From assembly GCA_018894075.1 (NCBI GenBank), contig JAHIEB010000067.1:1-8001 (forward strand): a stretch of DNA of 8,001 nucleotides, read 5' to 3'. Every line of letters begins with the position of its first letter. Position 1 is the first letter of the stretch. A program made the position numbers and the translations under genes. The notes below the pieces were generated by a model. That model was not told the DNA's origin. It saw only the letters and a program-made list of their open reading frames with translations, and searched no databases. Shown here piece after piece: positions 1 through 6,140 of the stretch. The DNA comes from Patescibacteria group bacterium (GTDB lineage: Bacteria > Patescibacteriota > Minisyncoccia > Minisyncoccales > Staskawiczbacteraceae).

Positions 1-211
1 CCCCCATTCTAGGCGCCCTGGTTTCCCTATCTTTATGCAATCTGTTAAAAACAGCGGCATCTTCTCCGCTTATTGTTTTTGTTCTTGCCTCTTTTTTCCA
101 AAGTTTATGCTTATACAAAAATCGAGTCAGGCAGGGAACCCACATAAAGGCTATGACTGAAGAAACCACAGCTGATATAAATGTATAGACAACGTTTAGG
201 GCAAATGCCAT
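1..211 (-). CDS. mraY: MraY, phospho-N-acetylmuramoyl-pentapeptide transferase (N-terminal part, cut by window edge)
   Basis: MraY is the integral membrane enzyme that moves phospho-MurNAc-pentapeptide from UDP to undecaprenyl phosphate, making lipid I for peptidoglycan. Only the first 70 codons are present; the gene runs off the left edge. The translation starts MAFALNVVYTF, has a hydrophobic first membrane segment at about residues 4-30, then a basic loop, and ends in LHKDRETRAPRMGG. That ending matches the conserved cytoplasmic loop of MraY, usually written H..K.GTPTMGG. The ATG at 211 lies inside the end of the upstream penicillin-binding protein gene (16-base overlap), so translation is probably coupled; no Shine-Dalgarno is visible. 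A second in-frame ATG at codon 23 is less likely because it would remove most of the first membrane segment. A cell-wall gene upstream supports the call. The catalytic aspartates lie outside the window, so identity rests on this one loop. Confidence 0.8.
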   Translation of the reverse strand, partial: MAFALNVVYTFISAVVSSVIAFMWVPCLTRFLYKHKLWKKEARTKTISGEDAAVFNRLHKDRETRAPRMG

Positions 212-1131
212 ATATATGCTTTATTAACCCAATCTATTAATCCCTCCATAGCTGAAAATCTTTCTTCTGACCCCAAAATGACATAAATCAATTCCTTTCC
301 CAGTTCAGGTGTTTTGGCAATAATTAACAAGCATCCCTTTGCCTCGCTGGTATTGCCTGTTTTGCCACTCTTTACCGAATTTAAACCCAAAAGAAGATTG
401 GTGTTTATTAAAATATGATGTAGCTTTCCGGAATAATTAAGCAAACGATAATTATTTAACGACAATATCTCCCATATTTCAGGATGGTTCACAGAGATAT
501 ACTCTGCCAAAAATGCCAACTCTCGGCTGTTTGAATAGTTTTGAGAACTCAAACCGCTGGGGTCAGCAAAGCTAGTGTTTGAGAAGCCAAGCTCTAATGC
601 CTTCTGATTCATCTTCTGCACAAATTCTGAAACTCCAATTTGTTCAGCTAAAGCAAATGCAGCGTCATTGCTTGATTCAATTAAAGCAATGTATAGGAGA
701 TCTTTTATTGACATCATCTCTCCATAGCTAAGCATACCCTGCTGGCCGAGCTGATCTACCGCCTCTTTGCTGACAACAGTTATTGCCACTAAATCATAAT
801 TTTCTAAAACCACCACAGCAGTCATAAGTTTAGTTAGGCTGGCAATAGGCAACTTTACATCAGAGTTCTTCTTAAACAAAACCTTATCACCCTGAACGCA
901 TATAGAAGAGGCGGCGTTAACCTCGGGGTCTGGTTCAGCCCATCTTCTTGCTGGCTTTAATCCCTCTGGGATTACTTCTTTTTCGCTGACACCGATTAAG
1001 CTGGCGGGGGCATTCTGTGAAGAAAAGGCTGAAATCAAATCATTTGTAAACTTTGGCACAACAAAACTGACGCAAAAAACGATGAACAAGGCGGAAACTG
1101 CGTACAGAATGATTTTAGCGCTTTTTCGCAT
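196..1131 (-). CDS. Serine-type D-Ala-D-Ala carboxypeptidase / low-molecular-weight penicillin-binding protein
   Basis: A 311-residue member of peptidase family S11 (DacA/PbpG type), which trims or cuts stem peptides of peptidoglycan outside the membrane. Residues about 7-26 form one hydrophobic segment after a basic start (MRKSAK), which fits a signal anchor or signal peptide. All three active-site motifs are present in order: SLTK at 98-101 (nucleophile Ser98, general base Lys101), SSN at 153-155, and KTG at 257-259. Only about 50 residues follow KTG, so the beta-rich C-terminal domain and amphipathic anchor of E. coli PBP5 (about 390 residues) are absent. The length is closer to the PbpG/PBP7 type, which are endopeptidases, so carboxypeptidase versus endopeptidase activity is open. 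The start overlaps the end of aspS by 17 bases and the end overlaps mraY by 16, so it is an internal operon gene. Only a weak AAAGAAG lies before the start. Confidence 0.92.
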   Translation of the reverse strand: MRKSAKIILYAVSALFIVFCVSFVVPKFTNDLISAFSSQNAPASLIGVSEKEVIPEGLKPARRWAEPDPEVNAASSICVQGDKVLFKKNSDVKLPIASLTKLMTAVVVLENYDLVAITVVSKEAVDQLGQQGMLSYGEMMSIKDLLYIALIESSNDAAFALAEQIGVSEFVQKMNQKALELGFSNTSFADPSGLSSQNYSNSRELAFLAEYISVNHPEIWEILSLNNYRLLNYSGKLHHILINTNLLLGLNSVKSGKTGNTSEAKGCLLIIAKTPELGKELIYVILGSEERFSAMEGLIDWVNKAYIWHLP

Positions 1132-2509
1132 TCTTCTTTATAGAGATATTAAGCTCTTTCAACTGGTCAGAACCGATCGGAGCCGGACTGTCCATTAAAA
1201 GGTCCCGGCTGTCTCCTGTTTTGGGAAAAGCAATTACCTCTCTAATGTTGGGTTCGTTCAATAAGATGGAAATAAAGCGGTCTAAGCCATAAGCAATCCC
1301 TCCGTGCGGAGGGGCTCCGTAACTGAAGGCCTCCATCATATGACCGAAATTTTCTTTAATCATTTTCTTGTCATATCCCATTATTTCAAAAACTGCCTCA
1401 AGAGCTTCTGGCCTGTGATTCCTAATGCTTCCTCCCCCAATTTCTGCTCCGTTTAAAACCATATCATACTGCGTTGTTAGAATATTCCCGATATTTTTCT
1501 TATTTAAAAGATCTTGCATAAACTCTGGCTTTGGACTAGAAAAGGGATTGTGCGTGAATGTCCATTCTCCCTTTCCTGTTTTCTCAAAGAATGGAAAATC
1601 AACAACCCAACAGAAGGCAAGTGAGTCTTGGTCTTTTCTCAAATCCGGCCTGTCTGTCTTATATTTTTCTATCGCATCCCCATACATCAATCGCGGGAAA
1701 GGAATCTCTTGTATCTTTTTATCTGGGAAAAAAGTCTGAACAATCTCAATAATCAAGCGCTCATTAATTTCCATCACATCTTCTCTCTCAACAAAACTCA
1801 TTTCCATATCGAGCTGGGTGAACTCTGCCTGCCTGTCAGCTCTAGGGTCTTCATCGCGGAAGCATCTGGCAATTTGAAAATACTTTTCTATGCCTCCGAC
1901 CTGCAAAAGCTGTTTATACTGCTGGGGCGACTGAGGCAGAGCAAAAAAACTGCCGGGCTGGAGCCTTGACGGGACCAAAAAATCTCTGGCGCCTTCTGGA
2001 GTTGATTTAGTTAAGCAGGGGGTCTCAACTTCGCAAAATCCCTCTCTTGTTAAAAAATCCCGCATAAAATGTATGATTTTATGACGCATTCTTAGATTCC
2101 TCTGCATCCTCTCTCTCCTTAGGTCAAGATATCTGTATTTCATTCTCTTTTCCTCGCTAATTTCATATCCGTCAGATAATACTTCAAAAACAGGGGTTTT
2201 GGCTTGAGATAAAACATTCAACTCCTTGGCTACCAACTCAATCGCGCCAGTAGGGATTTTGTCGTTAACCATTTGCTTTGGCCTGGCAGATACCACTCCG
2301 ACAATATCTATAACCCATTCAGGCCTCAAATCCTTGGCCGGCTCGTAGGCCTTTTCATTTGGAAGGAAAACAACCTGCAAGACTCCTGATTGGTCTCTTA
2401 GGTCAATAAACAGTATTTTTCCGTGCGCCCTAACCGCATTTACCCAGCCAGACACTCGGACGGTTTTCGATGCTAAACTCGCAGTTTCTGCTACTTGAAC
2501 TCTTTTCAT
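1115..2509 (-). CDS. aspS: Aspartyl-tRNA synthetase, bacterial type without GAD domain
   Basis: A class II synthetase that charges tRNA with aspartate in the cytoplasm. An N-terminal OB-fold anticodon-binding domain (about 1-105) is followed by the catalytic core. Motif 2 is at 217-232 (FRDEDPRADRQAEFTQ), and motif 3 contains GIAYGLDR at 404-411. The 175-240 stretch (FLVPSR, FALPQSPQ, FRDEDPRADRQ) is of bacterial rather than archaeal type. The protein has 464 residues against about 590 in E. coli. The missing part is the GAD insertion: PDLR at 288-291 is followed almost directly by FCWVVDFP at 299-306. His29, in the RAHG stretch of the OB fold, is the residue seen in non-discriminating enzymes such as that of Pseudomonas, where E. 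coli has Leu, so it may also charge tRNA-Asn. It starts within the tyrS stop (ATGA) and overlaps the next gene by 17 bases. Confidence 0.97.
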   Translation of the reverse strand: MKRVQVAETASLASKTVRVSGWVNAVRAHGKILFIDLRDQSGVLQVVFLPNEKAYEPAKDLRPEWVIDIVGVVSARPKQMVNDKIPTGAIELVAKELNVLSQAKTPVFEVLSDGYEISEEKRMKYRYLDLRRERMQRNLRMRHKIIHFMRDFLTREGFCEVETPCLTKSTPEGARDFLVPSRLQPGSFFALPQSPQQYKQLLQVGGIEKYFQIARCFRDEDPRADRQAEFTQLDMEMSFVEREDVMEINERLIIEIVQTFFPDKKIQEIPFPRLMYGDAIEKYKTDRPDLRKDQDSLAFCWVVDFPFFEKTGKGEWTFTHNPFSSPKPEFMQDLLNKKNIGNILTTQYDMVLNGAEIGGGSIRNHRPEALEAVFEIMGYDKKMIKENFGHMMEAFSYGAPPHGGIAYGLDRFISILLNEPNIREVIAFPKTGDSRDLLMDSPAPIGSDQLKELNISIKKNAKKR

Positions 2510-3678
2510 TTTTTTACTTTTATAAACCTTCTTTTGCCGACTTGAATAATTAAATTATCTTCAATTACAACCTCTGCCTTCCAGTCATTTAGCTTAGTAT
2601 TATTAACAGACACTCCCCCACTCTCCACTAATCTTTTAGCTTCGGCTTTAGAGGCAGCTAGGCCAGACTCAAATAGAAGGTCTAAAATTGAATAACTTTC
2701 TCTTACTGCTTTAAACTCCTCAATATCTGAAGGAACCTGCTTGTCCTTAAACATTAATTCAAACTCTTTTTCTGCTTTGTCAGCTTCTTTTTCATCATGA
2801 TACATTCTGACGATTTCGCACGCAAGTTTTGCCTTAAGGTCCCGCGGATTCAGACCTGTTAAAATAGAGCTCTCCATTTTAACAATTTCTTCAGAAGGAA
2901 CCTCCGTATAATATCTAAAACAGGGAATGATTGATTCGTCCGCTAAAGCCATAATTTTCCCGTACATATCCCTGCTTGAATCGTTAAGGGCGATAAAAGA
3001 ACCTTCTGATTTTGACATCAGTTTTTTCTTGGTCTTGGGATTTTCCAGCAATGGAACCGTAATAACAAACTTCTCTTTATTCTTATATATCTTCTGAAGG
3101 TCTCTCCCTACAAGCATATTAAAGGTCTGGTCTCTCCCTCCAAGCTCTGCATCAGCATCTAAAGCAACGGAATCATATCCCTGCATTAAGGGATACAAAA
3201 ATTCATTAATATATATTTCCTGATTCTTTTCTATCCTCTCTTGAAACATATTCCTCTTTATCATCTGTCCGTGGGTGAAGTGTGAGGCAAGCTTTATAAC
3301 ATCGCTAAAATTCATCTTCTCTAGCCACTTGCTGTTAAACTTGAACTCGGGGTTAAATATCTTTCTAATCTGTTCCTTATACGTCTTGTAATTCTGCTTT
3401 ACCTGCTTTCTTGTCAAAGGCTGTCTTGTTGAAGATTTTTCTGTTGGATCCCCGATCTGGGCAGTAAAGTCGCCTATTAGTATTATTATCCTGTGCCCCA
3501 TTTCCTGTAATTTCCGCAATAAAAGCAGGCTAGTCGAGTGCCCCAGATGAAGCTGGCTTCCGGTTGGATCAATACCAAAATATATGGTCAGCTTCCTTGA
3601 GTTCAAAGCTGTAAAAAAAGCCTCCTCTGAAGGATATATTTTATCTATCCACCTTTTAATAATTTCCTGCATAAGCAT
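2506..3678 (-). CDS. tyrS: Tyrosyl-tRNA synthetase
   Basis: A class I synthetase that charges tRNA-Tyr. Seen in the 390-residue product: the tyrosine-site stretch YFGIDPTG at 33-40, HIGH signature as HLGH at 44-47, the TyrRS-typical FLYPLMQGYDS at 160-170 and GGRDQTFN at 180-187, and the KMSKS loop as LMSKS at 220-224. A C-terminal S4-like RNA-binding domain covers about 327-390. These features and the length fit the TyrZ-like bacterial type. ATG at 3678 is chosen because a near-perfect promoter ends six bases before it, so the mRNA would begin at this codon. An in-frame ATG two codons later is the alternative. There is no room for a T-box leader, a common regulator of tyrS in Firmicutes. The last bases (ATGA) overlap the aspS start. 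A 42-residue membrane peptide gene lies 38 bases upstream on the same strand. Confidence 0.97.
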   Translation of the reverse strand: MLMQEIIKRWIDKIYPSEEAFFTALNSRKLTIYFGIDPTGSQLHLGHSTSLLLLRKLQEMGHRIIILIGDFTAQIGDPTEKSSTRQPLTRKQVKQNYKTYKEQIRKIFNPEFKFNSKWLEKMNFSDVIKLASHFTHGQMIKRNMFQERIEKNQEIYINEFLYPLMQGYDSVALDADAELGGRDQTFNMLVGRDLQKIYKNKEKFVITVPLLENPKTKKKLMSKSEGSFIALNDSSRDMYGKIMALADESIIPCFRYYTEVPSEEIVKMESSILTGLNPRDLKAKLACEIVRMYHDEKEADKAEKEFELMFKDKQVPSDIEEFKAVRESYSILDLLFESGLAASKAEAKRLVESGGVSVNNTKLNDWKAEVVIEDNLIIQVGKRRFIKVKK

Positions 3679-3684
3679 TTGCCT

Positions 3685-3713
3685 ATTATATACCGCCTGC
3701 TTTTTTTTAGCAA
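3685..3713 (-). promoter_or_regulatory. tyrS promoter, predicted leaderless
   Basis: Read on the minus strand: TTGCTA (3713-3708, four of six to TTGACA), a 17-base spacer, then a perfect TATAAT (3690-3685). Six bases (AGGCAA) separate it from the ATG at 3678. A normal start site seven bases after the -10 box would be the A of that ATG, leaving no leader. Confidence 0.75.
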
Positions 3714-3716
3714 AAC

Positions 3717-3845
3717 CTAGAAATCGGTTTTCTCTTCTGGTTGTTTCTCTGTCTTATCTTTTCTAGGGCGAGAGCCGATGATATATATCATGACAAATAT
3801 TATCAGAATCGAGCTCAAAACAATAAAGATAGTATTTAATGACAT
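3717..3845 (-). CDS. Small single-pass membrane protein (42 residues)
   Basis: A short ORF with clear protein-like structure. Residues 4-23 are an uninterrupted hydrophobic helix (from NTIFIVLSS to MIYII), followed by GSRPRK and a strongly charged Lys/Glu tail ending in TDF. By the positive-inside rule the N-terminus would be outside and the tail in the cytoplasm. I do not recognise a family; the shape resembles many small membrane peptides and leader-like regulators. The stop codon lies four bases before the -35 box of tyrS on the same strand, so it could be the first gene of that operon or a separate unit. A perfect TATAAT lies eight bases before the ATG; no Shine-Dalgarno is visible. A longer overlapping minus-strand frame starting at 4005 would cross the promoters here and is not preferred. 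The helix-plus-tail pattern supports coding; conservation is untested. Confidence 0.6.
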   Translation of the reverse strand: MSLNTIFIVLSSILIIFVMIYIIGSRPRKDKTEKQPEEKTDF

Positions 3846-3853
3846 AATAATTT

Positions 3854-3859
3854 ATTATA
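3854..3859 (-). promoter_or_regulatory. Candidate -10 box for the 42-residue membrane peptide gene
   Basis: A perfect TATAAT on the minus strand, eight bases before the ATG at 3845. A start at the normal distance would leave a leader of about two bases. No convincing -35 box is visible 16-18 bases upstream, so it is weaker evidence than the tyrS and thpR promoters. Confidence 0.45.
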
Positions 3860-3886
3860 CCCCAAAAAACATAAAAAGCTAACTCC

Positions 3887-3915
3887 TTGACACATCCTAC
3901 GCGAGGTGATAGAAT
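3887..3915 (+). promoter_or_regulatory. Strong sigma70-type promoter with extended -10
   Basis: A perfect TTGACA (3887-3892), a 17-base spacer, and TAGAAT (3910-3915, five of six), with TGA directly before it, which is the extended -10 pattern. This is the best promoter in the window. A start near 3922 leaves a leader of about 37 bases before the ATG at 3959. It diverges from the minus-strand operon. Confidence 0.85.
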
Positions 3916-3945
3916 ATCTATAAACGAGTCGCTCATTGTCAACAA

Positions 3946-3952
3946 TAAGGAG
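3946..3952 (+). promoter_or_regulatory. Shine-Dalgarno site of the centre cassette
   Basis: TAAGGAG with a six-base gap (ACTGCC) to the ATG at 3959. This spacing is ideal and fixes the start of the small plus-strand gene downstream of the promoter, not at the TTG at 3887, which is the -35 box itself. Confidence 0.8.
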
Positions 3953-3958
3953 ACTGCC

Positions 3959-4069
3959 ATGACTGCAAGGACGGCTGTTTGTGGTGAGCACACATTCCAA
4001 TTCATTCGGGTTGGGGAAAATGGCTTTGCTATCTCCCTGACGAAAAACGGCTGCCAGTCAGGTACCTAG
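3959..4069 (+). CDS. Small ORF, 36 residues; first half of a probable frameshifted gene
   Basis: Starts with ATG behind a strong promoter and Shine-Dalgarno and reads MTARTAVCGEHTFQFIRV..., stopping at TAG 4067-4069. The family is not recognised. Residues 11-29 alternate polar and hydrophobic positions in a beta-strand-like way (HTFQFIRV, GFAISLTK). The frame appears to continue in the -1 frame after a run of five A (4043-4047); see the next entry. If expressed as read, the product is a 36-residue peptide with two cysteines (Cys8 and Cys32). Base composition is more GC-rich than the flanking housekeeping genes, and the gene lies opposite to both neighbouring operons, so it looks like an independent, possibly acquired unit. 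Confidence 0.55.
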   Translation: MTARTAVCGEHTFQFIRVGENGFAISLTKNGCQSGT

Positions 4070-4224
4070 CATCGCTAAATCTGGGGTCTGCCCAAAGGAA
4101 CTTTAAGGAGGTGGCTTCGCGCTTTCCCGAACTGGATCCTCTGTTAGTCGAGGAGATTGCGCTTTGCTTCGGTATTTATACCGGATCAGCCCTCCAACAC
4201 CAATTGATCCAGCAGGAAGAATAA
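4048..4224 (+). pseudogene. Second half of the frameshifted small gene (58 residues, -1 frame)
   Basis: This frame is open from 3986 to the TAA at 4222-4224 but has no ATG or well-placed start of its own. From 4048 it reads RLPVRYLASLNLG..., then SRFPELDPLLVEEIALCFG, with helix-like amphipathic spacing to the end (QHQLIQQEE). It stops seven bases before the terminator, as a real gene end would. One additional base in the A5 run would join it to the upstream ORF and give 88 residues. A GTG at 4111 lies inside an AAGGAGGTG sequence and so is not a usable start with it. The family is not recognised. Alternatives are ribosomal -1 frameshifting, transcript slippage, true decay, or a sequencing error. 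Confidence 0.5.
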
Positions 4225-4230
4225 TCAACC

Positions 4231-4258
4231 AAGCGTTCCCCTAGAAAGGAACGCTTTT
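4231..4258 (+). terminator. Intrinsic terminator of the centre cassette
   Basis: A perfect nine-base stem, AAGCGTTCC (4231-4239) and GGAACGCTT (4248-4256), with an eight-base loop and T's running to 4258. It begins seven bases after the TAA at 4224. The hairpin also sits five bases beyond the murC stop on the other strand, but there it lacks a clean T-run, so two-way termination is only possible. Confidence 0.8.
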
Positions 4259-4261
4259 CTC

Positions 4262-5554
4262 TTACAGTTTTTTAGACAGCTCGTAAATATCCCCTGCTCC
4301 CATAATAATCACCACTTCCCCGCCTTTTAAATTCTTCTTTAAATACTCTTTGATATTACCCATCTTCATATACTCCACATTGGGCCGTATAATCCGCTCA
4401 ACCATATCCTTTGAGCTTACTTTGCTTTTAATCTCTTTTGTCTCTCGGCCGGCAACGCTGTAAATATCTGTGATAATAATCTTATCAACCGGCGCCATTC
4501 TAAAAACCCTAAGAAAATCGTCGAATAAATGAAAAGTTCGCAGATATTGATGGGGTTGGAATATGCACCATATCTTTTTGTTTCCAAACTTCTCTCTAGC
4601 TGCTTTTAATGTTGCCTGAATCTCGGTTGGGTGGTGGCCATAATCAGAGACAAGGGTGAATCTCTTTTTTCCAAACCTAAATCCCCGCACCTCAAATCTT
4701 CTCCAAGCCCCCTTGTAATCCGCCAGAGCCTTAAAAGAAACCTCGTCAGGGATATTAAGCGACCTTGCTACTGACAAAGCAGCTAAGGCATTGGATATAT
4801 TATGTTGTCCTGGAACATTAAGAATCTTTTTTAAAAAATCTGCTTCCGGCTGTTCTAAAGAGTAAAATACAGGTTTTAAATCTTTTACCAACTCGGAAAC
4901 ATTGAAATCGTCTTTGTTGGCAATGATAGTCCCTTTATCAAGCAGAGAAACATATTTCTTAAAGGTCTTTAAAATATCGTCCAAATCTTTGTAGAAATCC
5001 AGATGCTCTCTTTCAATATTGGTCAGCACGATCATTTTCGGATGATAGTTCAAAAAGGAGGCGTTCCATTCATCTGCCTCAATAAGAAGATAATTGCTTT
5101 TGCCTTTTCTGAAATTAGTATTTCCAAATTGTTTCAGTTTGGTACCGACAATTACAGTCGGGTCTAATCCTGCTTCAGTTAAAATCAATGAAATCATTGA
5201 GGTGGTTGTGCTCTTTCCATGCGACCCTGAAACTGCAATGGTATTATATTTCTTTGTCAGCTCCCCAAGGGCTTGGGGATAACTTAAAATTTCTACTCCT
5301 ATTTCTCTGGCTTTTAGCATCTCTGGATTGCTTTCTAAGACTGCCGGGCTGAAAATGACCCTTTTAACATCTTTAGGGACATTCTTTGCATTATGCTTCC
5401 CTATTTTCAGATTAGCCCCCTTTCTTTTCAAAAGTTCTGTAATTTCTGACGCAACTAAATCAGAGCCAGAGACCTTGTACTTCTCTGACAAATAATATTG
5501 GGCTAAAGCGCTCACCCCTATTCCTCCTATGCCTATAAAATGAATCTTATTCAC
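4262..5554 (-). CDS. murC: UDP-N-acetylmuramate--L-alanine ligase
   Basis: MurC adds L-alanine to UDP-MurNAc using ATP, the first step of stem-peptide assembly in the cytoplasm. The 430-residue product has the full Mur ligase layout. An N-terminal Rossmann-type UDP-binding domain carries GIGGIG at 8-13. The central ATPase domain has a P-loop SGSHGKST at 109-116, EADEW at 159-163, NIEREHLDFY at 179-188 and PGQHNISNALAA at 248-259. The C-terminal domain has RRFE at 285-288, DYGHHPTEI at 304-312, QPHQYLRT at 333-340 and GAGDIYEL near the end. EADEW and DYGHHPTEI separate it from MurD, MurE and MurF; the muropeptide ligase Mpl is the nearest alternative and is less likely at this length. Translation starts at GTG 5554, eight bases inside the end of thpR, so it is probably coupled to it. 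There are no signs of damage. Confidence 0.96.
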   Translation of the reverse strand: MNKIHFIGIGGIGVSALAQYYLSEKYKVSGSDLVASEITELLKRKGANLKIGKHNAKNVPKDVKRVIFSPAVLESNPEMLKAREIGVEILSYPQALGELTKKYNTIAVSGSHGKSTTTSMISLILTEAGLDPTVIVGTKLKQFGNTNFRKGKSNYLLIEADEWNASFLNYHPKMIVLTNIEREHLDFYKDLDDILKTFKKYVSLLDKGTIIANKDDFNVSELVKDLKPVFYSLEQPEADFLKKILNVPGQHNISNALAALSVARSLNIPDEVSFKALADYKGAWRRFEVRGFRFGKKRFTLVSDYGHHPTEIQATLKAAREKFGNKKIWCIFQPHQYLRTFHLFDDFLRVFRMAPVDKIIITDIYSVAGRETKEIKSKVSSKDMVERIIRPNVEYMKMGNIKEYLKKNLKGGEVVIIMGAGDIYELSKKL

Positions 5555-6041
5555 TTAGTTTAAATCTTTTTAATAATTTATATTCAGCGCCTGTTCTTTT
5601 CAATATGCTCTGGTAGAGGTCGACTGAATTGACTTGAACGTTGATATCAATGGGCTCATTAATTTCCGGCCTTTCTTCGGGATTAATTCTTTTCCATTCC
5701 CACTCTTTAATTCTGGCTAAAGTAATATGTGGAACAATATCTTTATCTACACCGCCTGCCTCTCTGGCCAAGGAGACGAATTCACTAGAACTCTCCCCTA
5801 CTGCCCAAACCATTCTCGGAGGAAATGTACCCAATGGCCCGTAGGAAATCCGAGAAAACTTTAAGGAAAAAGGCTTTTGCGAAAAGGCGTACTCTCTATC
5901 ATTATCTGCTTGCCCTAAAAAAGCAACTGTGACGTGCAGGCCCTCTTTTTTCAGCCATCGTGCAGGCAAGTCGGGCCACTTGTTTTCAGAAAGAGCCTCT
6001 TTGACGTCATCGGGCAGGGTTATGGCAAGAAACAGCCTCAT
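5547..6041 (-). CDS. thpR: RNA 2',3'-cyclic phosphodiesterase (2H phosphoesterase)
   Basis: A 164-residue cytoplasmic member of the LigT/ThpR branch of the 2H phosphoesterases, which open 2',3'-cyclic phosphate ends of RNA and can join 2'-5' tRNA half ends in vitro. Both catalytic HxTx motifs are present: HVTV at 36-39, followed by AFLG, and HITL at 105-108, followed by ARIK. The opening RLFLAITLP and the closing DLYQSILKRTGAEYKLLKRF are typical of this family. Slightly shorter than E. coli ThpR (about 176). The start at ATG 6041 is supported by a promoter whose -10 box lies six bases before it. It is first in a two-gene unit with murC (eight-base overlap). No functional link between RNA-end processing and cell-wall synthesis is evident, so the pairing may only reflect genome compactness. 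Confidence 0.93.
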   Translation of the reverse strand: MRLFLAITLPDDVKEALSENKWPDLPARWLKKEGLHVTVAFLGQADNDREYAFSQKPFSLKFSRISYGPLGTFPPRMVWAVGESSSEFVSLAREAGGVDKDIVPHITLARIKEWEWKRINPEERPEINEPIDINVQVNSVDLYQSILKRTGAEYKLLKRFKLSE

Positions 6042-6047
6042 AAGGCT

Positions 6048-6076
6048 ATCTTAGCAGAAAAAAAACTTAAGGACAA
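6048..6076 (-). promoter_or_regulatory. thpR-murC promoter, predicted leaderless
   Basis: Read on the minus strand: TTGTCC (6076-6071, four of six), a 17-base spacer, TAAGAT (6053-6048, five of six), then six bases (AGCCTT) to the ATG at 6041. The layout matches the tyrS promoter. No Shine-Dalgarno is present. Confidence 0.65.
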
Positions 6077-6105
6077 TTGATTTCTGTTTGATTGTGTAGT
6101 ACAAG
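6077..6105 (+). promoter_or_regulatory. Candidate promoter of the 189-residue gene
   Basis: TTGATT (6077-6082, four of six), a 17-base spacer, TACAAG (6100-6105, four of six). Its -35 box abuts that of the divergent thpR promoter at a shared CAATTG. An alternative is TTGATT (6088-6093) with TACATT (6113-6118) at a long 19-base spacing. Neither is strong; a promoter is expected here because the upstream gene points away. Confidence 0.35.
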
Positions 6106-6126
6106 AAAGGTGTACATTTACAACAC

Positions 6127-6136
6127 AAAGGAGGTG
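6127..6136 (+). promoter_or_regulatory. Very strong Shine-Dalgarno site of the 189-residue gene
   Basis: AAAGGAGGTG is nearly a full complement of the 16S rRNA 3' end. The GGAGG core ends six bases before GTG 6141 and selects that start over an overlapping frame opening at 6092. GGTGTAC occurs both here (6133-6139) and at 6110-6116. Confidence 0.85.
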
Positions 6137-6140
6137 TACC

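Noticed and set aside
1425..1969. Plus-strand ORFs of 104, 64 and 113 residues inside aspS
   Set aside because: Antisense shadows of a conserved synthetase, without start signals.
3679..3716. T-box or other leader upstream of tyrS
   Set aside because: Only 38 bases separate tyrS from the upstream ORF, and the promoter takes up nearly all of them; no T-box sequence or terminator is visible.
3887..3958. TTG-started extension of the central small ORF
   Set aside because: The TTG is the first half of the -35 box, so it lies upstream of the transcript start; ATG 3959 has the Shine-Dalgarno.
3763..4005. Minus-strand ORF of 80 residues in the central gap
   Set aside because: It runs through both divergent promoters and the start of the plus-strand gene. 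The 42-residue frame at 3717-3845 has a clearer helix-plus-tail pattern and its own -10 box.
4105..4113. AAGGAGGTG as a ribosome site for the second half of the split gene
   Set aside because: The only in-frame start is the GTG within the site itself; no ATG, GTG or TTG follows at five to nine bases in that frame.
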